Both the position numbers and the translations under genes were made by a program. A DNA stretch of 28,147 nt, from NCBI GenBank assembly GCA_005888695.1, contig VBBH01000030.1:1-28147 (forward strand). The letters are read 5' to 3'. Position 1 is the first letter of the stretch. Each line of letters begins with the position of its first letter. The stretch is from Candidatus Bathyarchaeota archaeon (GTDB taxonomy: Archaea > Thermoproteota > Bathyarchaeia > 40CM-2-53-6). The notes under the pieces are model-generated. The model did not search any database and was not told the DNA's origin. It saw only the letters and a list, made by a program, of their open reading frames with translations. Of the stretch, positions 16,064 through 22,118 are shown in pieces.

Positions 16064-18472
16064 TTGAGAATTCTCCCAGTTTCCATTATCATAACGGTCA
16101 TGGTAATATCCATTCTCGTCCATGTGCCAGCACCAGCGGTCGCCGTTTCGACGGGAGGCGTGGACTCTCCATCCAACATTTGGGCGCCATACGGACCTTT
16201 CTCCCCCAACCTTCGACTCTCCTACTATTCCAGTGAAACTACTGAGTTCCAAGATTTTGAACTCGGCAAACTCGACCTGACCGATTGGCCGGTTGCAACC
16301 GCCAGTTACGGTTCGTATGACGGTAACCCAGACTTTGCTCTCAGCCCTGGGGAGGGGCAGTTCGGAATGTTCGGAGTCGATTTCAACTATGCCTCCAGTA
16401 CTTGGGCTTCTTGGGGTTGCGACTGGGCTCACGGCAACAGTGCTTGTGGTATAGAAATCCGGGAGGCTTTCGCCCACCTCATCGACCGGACAAGTTTTGT
16501 CAACAGTGGCCCACTCCAGGGGGCCGGGCAAGGTTTAGCCGATCCCTCTCCCCCAGCAAAGACTCCCTCAGCCAGTTCCATATCTACGCAGGTTGCTTGG
16601 GACTCTTTTACGGGTCAGACAATCGAAGGGTTGACTCATCCAGCCGACTCCAGTGCTTTCAATATCGCCCCCAGCCCCTCGGGGTTCGCTCAGCCTGGTT
16701 CACCGGACTCTTGTGCCGCGCGAGATCATCTCATCGCTGCTAATATCGGATTGCACGACCTAAACCAGGACTGTGTAATCGACGGCAACAGTCCTGGATT
16801 GGCGAACATAATCAATCATCCCATAAGGTTCATGATCAGAAGCGACGACCCGATTAGGAGAGCTTTGGGACTTGGTTTGGCCAACGCTATCAATCAAGTC
16901 TTCGGTGTCAACGCGGTTGTTCCGACTCTGGGGAGCATCGCGCAACTCAGGCCGTTAGTCTTCATTTCTGCTCCGGAGGGTGTCACTGACGATTGGGACG
17001 TGTATACCTCCGGCTGGAATCTTGGAGGCCCGTTCCCTGACCATCTACGCCCACTCTACGGCAGCACATTCGCATCTGACCAATGCGGAGGCGCCCAGAA
17101 CGCTGAGACAAATAACTATGGTTTCCTATGCGTCTCCTCTTTCGACACTTACGCAAACGCCGCGTCCCAGACAGCCGATGTTCAGACTTTCTCGACCCAG
17201 ACTCTAGCAGCCTTCAACCAGTTCGGATTGCATGTGGGCAGCATACCCGTCTATTCGAGAGGGATCCGCACCGCGGCCCTGCGGACTTTGGCAGGAGCTG
17301 TTGATCAGCGCGGGCAGGGTTTCTCCAACCCCTGGACATTGCTCTCCGGGCACAACAACACAGCCTACACCCCGTCCAACCCGCTCTTCAAATTCGGAGG
17401 GGGACAGAACATGATTCGATGGGGGCAGCGGCAGGGCACATCCCAGTTGAACCCGTTCAAGGCTGAGACTCTCTGGGAATTCAATCTGATCGGTGAAGTT
17501 TACGACACGTTGTTCGCGGCGAGCCCGATTGAACCGGCCAACGTCATGTGCTGGATGTGCGACAACTACCAACTCTCCGTGGACAGTCAGGGAAACACGC
17601 ACTTCTTGGTCGAACTGCGCCAGAACCTTCGCTGGCAGGACGGTGTGCCCCTCAATGCGTCCGACGTGAAGTTCACACTGTTGAACTTTCGCGACGTCCC
17701 CGCCGCCAACCTAGTGGCGAATGTCCAGCTGGTGCTGAGCGTCACAATTCTCGCATCCTATCTCTTGGACATTAAAATGCAAGGACAGAGTATATCGCAC
17801 ATCATCAACCTCGCAAGCGTCCCCATAATTCCACGACACATCTGGGAACTGACGGGAGACAAGACTTACGGTGATGTAGGCAAGGCCGATCCCGCAAAAA
17901 CGTCCACCTCGTATGATATGCTTTCTTCTGGGACTTTCATCGGTTCTGGTCCTTTCATGTGCCGCTCAGTCTTCGCGGCCGACTTTGGTAAGGTCGGGAC
18001 CGGCTGTGCGAGCAATTCTGACGGCAGCCGATCTGGGCAAGCGCTTGGCGTAGGCGCGACCGTCATCCTCCAAGCTTACGACCTGACAAGCCAGTCGGGC
18101 AACGTTGATCCCTTCCTCCAGTACATGCGAAGCTACAACACAGCGTGGGGGACAGGTACCGGGGCCGCCGCCCAATCTGGACAGTTCCAAGAGTTTAGCT
18201 GGGCGGACAGGTACGACAACGGCACGGTTACTATACGTGATCTGGCGAGTGTTGCCTCATGCTACGGCAAGACTGACTCGACCGGATGTTTGGACTATTC
18301 ATACTGGCTACGGCCCGCCTTCCACCCGGGTACTCCTACCACGATCGGCTCAGAGATTACGATCGTCTCCTCGCACTTGGACGACGCTTGGGTGTACCCG
18401 TTTTCGTGGAGCGGTGTCCAATCTAAGCAGCCAGGCCAGACATTGGAGAACATAGTTCCGTTCACGCCGTAA
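16064..18472 (+). CDS. ABC transporter solute-binding protein, family 5 (peptide type), second copy
   Basis: 802 residues from a TTG start that gives a signal peptide (VSIIITVMVISILVHVPAPA); no ATG or GTG fits better upstream in frame. It is a clear paralogue of the protein at 4393-7146: TPSNPLFKFGGG, RWGQ-x-QGTS, YDTLF-x-ASPI and ANVMCWMC match nearly word for word. It has the same swapped order of lobe signatures: FELGKLDLTDWP at about 66 and IREAFAHLIDR at about 132, both before LRQNLRWQDG at about 519 and IGSGPFMC at about 626. A single degenerate EF loop (DRYDNGTVTIRD, residues 715-726) sits at the same place as in the paralogue. It is shorter and less Cys-rich. It probably binds a different peptide pool for the same permease, since no second permease pair is nearby. 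The shared promoter element suggests common control. Confidence 0.87.
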   Translation: MRILPVSIIITVMVISILVHVPAPAVAVSTGGVDSPSNIWAPYGPFSPNLRLSYYSSETTEFQDFELGKLDLTDWPVATASYGSYDGNPDFALSPGEGQFGMFGVDFNYASSTWASWGCDWAHGNSACGIEIREAFAHLIDRTSFVNSGPLQGAGQGLADPSPPAKTPSASSISTQVAWDSFTGQTIEGLTHPADSSAFNIAPSPSGFAQPGSPDSCAARDHLIAANIGLHDLNQDCVIDGNSPGLANIINHPIRFMIRSDDPIRRALGLGLANAINQVFGVNAVVPTLGSIAQLRPLVFISAPEGVTDDWDVYTSGWNLGGPFPDHLRPLYGSTFASDQCGGAQNAETNNYGFLCVSSFDTYANAASQTADVQTFSTQTLAAFNQFGLHVGSIPVYSRGIRTAALRTLAGAVDQRGQGFSNPWTLLSGHNNTAYTPSNPLFKFGGGQNMIRWGQRQGTSQLNPFKAETLWEFNLIGEVYDTLFAASPIEPANVMCWMCDNYQLSVDSQGNTHFLVELRQNLRWQDGVPLNASDVKFTLLNFRDVPAANLVANVQLVLSVTILASYLLDIKMQGQSISHIINLASVPIIPRHIWELTGDKTYGDVGKADPAKTSTSYDMLSSGTFIGSGPFMCRSVFAADFGKVGTGCASNSDGSRSGQALGVGATVILQAYDLTSQSGNVDPFLQYMRSYNTAWGTGTGAAAQSGQFQEFSWADRYDNGTVTIRDLASVASCYGKTDSTGCLDYSYWLRPAFHPGTPTTIGSEITIVSSHLDDAWVYPFSWSGVQSKQPGQTLENIVPFTP

Positions 18473-18530
18473 CTAGTGGACAAGTCATTCATTTTCCTCA
18501 GCGGCTTTACCCAAGGTCAAGTTGAGAAGT

Positions 18531-19100
18531 TCAACCGTAAGTGATAGTGACGTTGAAGTAGCTTGTAGGAGTCGTAGTCGAGTTTGTCGGAAGATGGAAG
18601 TTCTCATAGTCAGTGTTGGTCGCATTGTTCACGTACATACTTATGTGGTGAGTACTGTCGGACTGATAGGTGAACAGTTGGTTCTGATTGAAAGTCGCCC
18701 AGGTAGGCCCAGAAGCGCTCCCCCAAACCAAGAAAAAATCGCCCATGGTGAACGTTACGTTCAGGTCGGGCTCGACATGGACAGCACCGTTGCTTGTGAA
18801 AGTGTAGATCGGTCTCACGCAAGTGCCCACGATTCCAATGCCTCCGGGTATTGTCACTTGCACCCCGTTGACGATTATGTAGAGATGAAAAACGGACCGG
18901 TAAGCCCAGGGCCCGGATAGTGGGATACAGCGATTCAAGTACCGTGGTAGCGTCACTACCGTGGGACGGTTCAAGGCCACTGCTGTAACCACAACAATGA
19001 TGATTATCGCACCCACGAGAAGGGATCGATTGAACAACTTCTGCCGTTTCGCCCTCCGCTCCGATGCCGCTTCCCTATTCTGTTTCTGCAAAGACCTCAA
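18531..19100 (-). CDS. Single-pass membrane protein with an extracellular beta domain
   Basis: 189 residues from TTG 19100; an in-frame stop just upstream leaves only TTG codons as starts. A basic, charged N-terminus (about 1-26) precedes a helix at about 28-45 (LLVGAIIIIVVVTAVAL), then an extracellular domain of about 140 residues. It resembles a family I recall from ammonia-oxidising and related archaea, with IPxxIGI, a Cys, a His-rich turn, G-x-xHVE, and F-T-x-GxFF-x-VWG. Here IPGGIGI, HVEPD and FTMGDFFLVWG are kept, but the His residues of the turn are replaced (PIYTFTSNG). If those His residues bind metal, this copy may not. It lies tail to tail with the second solute-binding gene. Its function is unknown. 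Confidence 0.75.
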   Translation of the reverse strand: MRSLQKQNREAASERRAKRQKLFNRSLLVGAIIIIVVVTAVALNRPTVVTLPRYLNRCIPLSGPWAYRSVFHLYIIVNGVQVTIPGGIGIVGTCVRPIYTFTSNGAVHVEPDLNVTFTMGDFFLVWGSASGPTWATFNQNQLFTYQSDSTHHISMYVNNATNTDYENFHLPTNSTTTPTSYFNVTITYG

Positions 19101-19144
19101 CGTGCGAAACGCCGGTTACGTGCGCCACATCTTATTGTTCACGG

Positions 19145-19157
19145 GCATATTAATCAC
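19145..19157 (-). promoter_or_regulatory. TATA box of the single-pass membrane protein gene
   Basis: On the minus strand gtgattaatatgc is centred about 50 bp before the TTG at 19100. A ten-codon frame (MPVNNKMWRT) begins within it and stops before the gene; it is probably chance. Confidence 0.35.
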
Positions 19158-19214
19158 TCCTCCCGCTACACAAACTCCCTTTAGAATCTGAATTGGAAGG
19201 CTAGAGCTGTCGGT

Positions 19215-20831
19215 CTACTTTCCCGCCCACTTCCATACGACCGTGAAGCTGGAAAGGTCGGTGGTGAGGGTGGAGGGCTGCGCCTTGACTGTGAAGTCCG
19301 GAGCAACCATGGTAATTTGAAAGACTCTGGAGCCGAACGAGCCAATGGGTCCAGCGACTCCACCAACTGTAGCGTAGCATGTGCCCGAGACTCCTGGCAG
19401 GTCCTGGCCGAATTTGACCGATCCAAAATCGGCCAGAGGCACTATACCGGTCCTGCTGCTGGGCGCCTCCGCAATCCATTCCGCAGAAGACAATTGTGGA
19501 GACTTGACCGACCCGAGCTTGGTGAATGACTTGCCGGTTGTCCAATCTACCATCGTGAGGTTGAACTGGCCCGCGGAGTATCGAACCTCAGCATAAATCG
19601 TATCGCCTGGACTTGCCCTGATCGCCTGTATTCTGTGAGGAACTTGCGGATAGAATTCATACCAGGCAAAATACGTGGCAGTGCCTTTGATGCAGGCTGA
19701 CTCAGTTCCCAACTGTTCGACAGTCGAGGATACAAGCCCGTCGATTCCAACCCAGAACGAGGAGTGTTGGTCCACACTTCCGCAGGCGCCTACGATTGAG
19801 GGCACAATCCACGAACCCTTTACATCGGTGACAATCGTCCCCGGTGCAGCCGATATTGCGTACCCGCTCCAGTTGAGACTGTCCGTTTGGCCAATTCCTG
19901 CAGTGACGTCTACTACTACATTAATTCGGCCGGGAAGGTTATTGGTTGAATCCCAAACGATCATTGTGGTTGTAAAGTTCCCGGATATAGGAAACTGGAC
20001 AGGGTTAACGAAAACATGTGTCTGGTTTACCCCTGCCTGCGGGACTGATCCGTCCCCAAAGATCCATAGGTACCTGCTGATCGTGTCACCGCTGATCGGG
20101 TCGAAGCTTTCCCTCCCATTGAAGTTTACAATATCTCCCTTCACCGGGAAGCTCGGATTGTAAGTGAACAAAGCGACGGGCGGAATTCCGGGGACGTTCT
20201 GGAAGCGCGCGTCCACGGGCTGGTAGGGGACCGGGGAAACGCTTGGGGGGCCACTAACTATCGTCGTTATAGCTTGTCCTCCAGAGTTCGTTCGGACGAT
20301 ATCGATGAAACTTGCTCCCCAACCAGTAACGTTGAATGTGATTGTGAAAAGTGTGCCGACTCCGTTCGCAACGCAACCCCCGCTCATGACCGCCGCGAAT
20401 CTTATGCGTCCAGGAGGAATATCGATCTGGTTCCTCAAAACTACCACGGAGCAGCCGGCCGGTGTGGTGTTGGGGTCGAACAGTCCGCCTGAAAGTTCCG
20501 ACCCGGTTTTGACTGCCTGCAGGATGTTCGGCCCGTTTGTAATATTGTAGTTCAGGGTGATATCGAAGCCCGCAATGGGCGCGGGGTCCGTGAGGTTCAC
20601 TCTAACAGAGAACTGGCTTCCTGGTGGGAACAGTGTGGTGCTGGTAATGTTGGAACTTCTCAAGTCCGGATTCCAAACCTCCAACGTTGTGGATGGTGTG
20701 CTAAGGGAATCCGTTGTAGTCATTCTATTGTCTAGGTTAGGAAGGAAGATAGAACCATGTGAAAAAGTCGCAACGAGGATTACCAGCGCGAGCGTGCTCG
20801 CCAAAGCGAACGGTTTCAAGCAAGTAGCCAA
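19215..20831 (-). CDS. Secreted cohesin-PKD-glutamic peptidase (family G1, eqolisin)
   Basis: 538 residues from TTG 20831, the only usable start after an in-frame stop. The signal peptide is about 1-28 (LASTLALVILVATFSHG). Residues about 55-210 resemble a cohesin (AGFDITLNYN, GGLFDP, TLFTITFNV). Residues about 217-310 form a PKD domain (ESFDP, YLWIFGDG). Residues about 317-538 form a G1 peptidase: NWSGYAI, GSWIVPS, FWVGIDG, then VEQLG with Gln373, YFAWYEFYP, GDTIYAEV, and SSAEWIAE with Glu451. Gln373 and Glu451 align with the catalytic Gln53/Glu136 pair of scytalidoglutamic peptidase. This family is best known from fungi and usually works at acid pH. It should act outside the cell, cutting proteins into peptides that the nearby binding proteins and DppBC can import. 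There is no C-terminal anchor, so attachment may go through the cohesin. The pairing of peptidase and cohesin in one chain is unusual. Confidence 0.88.
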   Translation of the reverse strand: MATCLKPFALASTLALVILVATFSHGSIFLPNLDNRMTTTDSLSTPSTTLEVWNPDLRSSNITSTTLFPPGSQFSVRVNLTDPAPIAGFDITLNYNITNGPNILQAVKTGSELSGGLFDPNTTPAGCSVVVLRNQIDIPPGRIRFAAVMSGGCVANGVGTLFTITFNVTGWGASFIDIVRTNSGGQAITTIVSGPPSVSPVPYQPVDARFQNVPGIPPVALFTYNPSFPVKGDIVNFNGRESFDPISGDTISRYLWIFGDGSVPQAGVNQTHVFVNPVQFPISGNFTTTMIVWDSTNNLPGRINVVVDVTAGIGQTDSLNWSGYAISAAPGTIVTDVKGSWIVPSIVGACGSVDQHSSFWVGIDGLVSSTVEQLGTESACIKGTATYFAWYEFYPQVPHRIQAIRASPGDTIYAEVRYSAGQFNLTMVDWTTGKSFTKLGSVKSPQLSSAEWIAEAPSSRTGIVPLADFGSVKFGQDLPGVSGTCYATVGGVAGPIGSFGSRVFQITMVAPDFTVKAQPSTLTTDLSSFTVVWKWAGK

Positions 20832-20960
20832 ATTATGAAATCACGGCTATTATTGTTTGCCATTTTCTGATCCGGGAGAATGTTCGAACATACCGATCAA
20901 GACCCAACCATTTAGAGCTCTGACTCTTTCGATGGCGCCTCGGTCGGAATCCTATGGAGG

Positions 20961-21071
20961 TGGTGCGGGGGGTGGGATTCGAACCCACGAACCCCTACGG
21001 GACAGGGTCCTAAGCCCTGCGCGTTCAAGCGACCCTTTGTTCGTTCTTTGACCTGGCTTGGCAACCCCCGC
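20961..21071 (-). tRNA. tRNA-Leu(UAG) with a D-arm intron
   Basis: Read on the minus strand from 21071, the acceptor gcggggg pairs with cccccgc, the anticodon stem caggg/ccctg encloses the loop cttagga with anticodon tag, a long class II variable arm follows (tcccgtaggggttc region), and the T-arm is gtggg-ttcgaat-cccac. The discriminator is A and the CCA end is encoded (20961-20963). The D-stem gcc/ggc is complete only if 23 nt (21023-21045) are removed. Small ORFs predicted across this segment are artefacts. Confidence 0.93.
21023..21045 (-). other. 23-nt non-canonical tRNA intron
   Basis: Removal joins ...ggtcaaag to gcgcaggg, restoring a normal leucine D-stem; the cut is between positions 23 and 24. 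The exon nucleotides tcaa pair perfectly with ttga near the intron end, giving a 4-bp central helix flanked by 3-nt bulges (ag|a and ac|g). An inner helix cga/tcg closes the intron with one mismatch. This is a relaxed bulge-helix-bulge, the substrate of the archaeal splicing endonuclease. Confidence 0.85.
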
Positions 21072-21118
21072 AACTCGAGACCAACCAGGCCAGTCCCTTA
21101 GAAGTCGCAAAGTACCTG

Positions 21119-21128
21119 GGATAAAACT
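21119..21128 (-). promoter_or_regulatory. TATA box of the tRNA-Leu gene
   Basis: On the minus strand gttttatccc lies about 52 bp before the tRNA 5' end. This predicts a leader of about 25 nt, to be removed by RNase P. Confidence 0.45.
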
Positions 21129-21163
21129 GTGAGGAAGGGTTTCCTTTCCTGTCTTGAAGGCGA

Positions 21164-21925
21164 CTAAAGAGAGGGTTTCGAGTTTTCCCAGAGATATTCG
21201 AAATAGTTCTTACCGAACTTCACAAGACCAATGTGGTCCGACGAAATTGCAAGTGTCAATCCTTTCTCCGGTTCCTCGCCGAGAAGCAGAATTATTTGGT
21301 CACTATCTGATATTATTCCGCCCCCGAACATCTGTTCACGAACTCTCACATCTGCAACACTTCTCAACCTCCTTAGAGCGTCTCTGCCAGCTGAGGAAGT
21401 GACCAGAATAGAGACCTTGACGCCTCTGTCTCGCATTATCGATAGCAGCGGCGCAGCTAAGGTGACAATGGCTTCAGGAACGACGGGCACAGCGACAAGG
21501 AGTTCTCGCTTGGTCCTGTCCAGCGTCTCTTTGATCTTGTCCAGAATATTGTTTTGGCCTCTTACGATCCAGATATCTGGCTTCTCCTTAACGTCCTTTT
21601 TCTCGTAGAGGGGTTGAAGCTCGCCCAGGGCTTCGTCTAGACTTAGCTTCAGATTGTTCTCGATCCGAATTTTAGATGACTCAAGAGCCATCGTGGGCGC
21701 CTTTGGATAGTATTTACTTGGTCTTCCTTGTTCCGTCTCGACCCAACCCTTCCGTTCGAGGTTTCCGATTATCTCGTAAATCTTCGAATATGGAACTCCT
21801 GCGTGAGTACTCAACTCACTAGCTGGCATGGGACCGGCCTCGACCAATGCAACATATGTTTTCACCTCATAGTCAGTGAGGCCGAAATCCTTCAAGGCCC
21901 TTCTCGTCTTATCACTCACAGACAC
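21164..21925 (-). CDS. TrmB-family transcriptional regulator
   Basis: 253 residues from GTG 21925; GTG 21919 is an alternative. Residues about 8-75 form a winged helix-turn-helix typical of TrmB (LTDYEVKTYVALVEAG, ASELSTHAGVPYSKIYEIIGNL, GWVE, GRPSKYYP). Residues about 80-105 are likely a coiled linker. Residues about 115-253 are the effector domain with a phospholipase-D-like fold (RELLVAVP, VKVSILVTS). TrmB proteins usually bind sugars and control transport genes, as activator or repressor. It lacks the extra C-terminal sugar-binding extension of full-length TrmB (about 340 residues). A TATA-like box at about 21944-21955 is centred 25 bp before the GTG, so the transcript is probably leaderless. 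It is divergent from the Mrp gene. It is the only regulator gene in the window and a candidate for controlling the peptide genes, but nothing in the sequence proves that. Confidence 0.9.
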   Translation of the reverse strand: MSVSDKTRRALKDFGLTDYEVKTYVALVEAGPMPASELSTHAGVPYSKIYEIIGNLERKGWVETEQGRPSKYYPKAPTMALESSKIRIENNLKLSLDEALGELQPLYEKKDVKEKPDIWIVRGQNNILDKIKETLDRTKRELLVAVPVVPEAIVTLAAPLLSIMRDRGVKVSILVTSSAGRDALRRLRSVADVRVREQMFGGGIISDSDQIILLLGEEPEKGLTLAISSDHIGLVKFGKNYFEYLWENSKPSL

Positions 21926-21943
21926 TATTCCGATACTCCAGAC

Positions 21944-21956
21944 AGTTTACTTAGTT
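21944..21956 (-). promoter_or_regulatory. TATA box of the TrmB-family gene
   Basis: On the minus strand taactaagtaaac is centred about 25 bp before the GTG at 21925, the distance expected for a leaderless transcript. Confidence 0.45.
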
Positions 21957-22118
21957 AGAGGTAATCAACAGAACCAGCAATCAAACGAGACCTATTCCAT
22001 CTAGGGAGAGGGGGATTGGAAAATGGCTACTTATGGATTGGCTCCGAAGTTGCATACAGAAAGAGGGTGTAAATACCGAGTACCGGAACTCTAGTGCATT
22101 GTAGAGACTGACCAACAG

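Noticed and set aside
16061..16531. A 156-codon minus-strand frame inside the second binding-protein gene
   Set aside because: It is antisense to a gene with clear family motifs and has no protein-like features.
20817..20867. A 15-codon upstream frame (MANNNSRDFIIWLLA) overlapping the G1 peptidase start on the minus strand
   Set aside because: It is short, in another frame and has no ribosome site; the TTG frame gives a normal signal peptide. Attenuation cannot be excluded but has no support.
20857..21051. A 64-codon plus-strand frame across the tRNA
   Set aside because: It reads through the complement of the tRNA-Leu gene; the peptide GGGIRTHEPL is the well-known artefact of translated tRNA genes.
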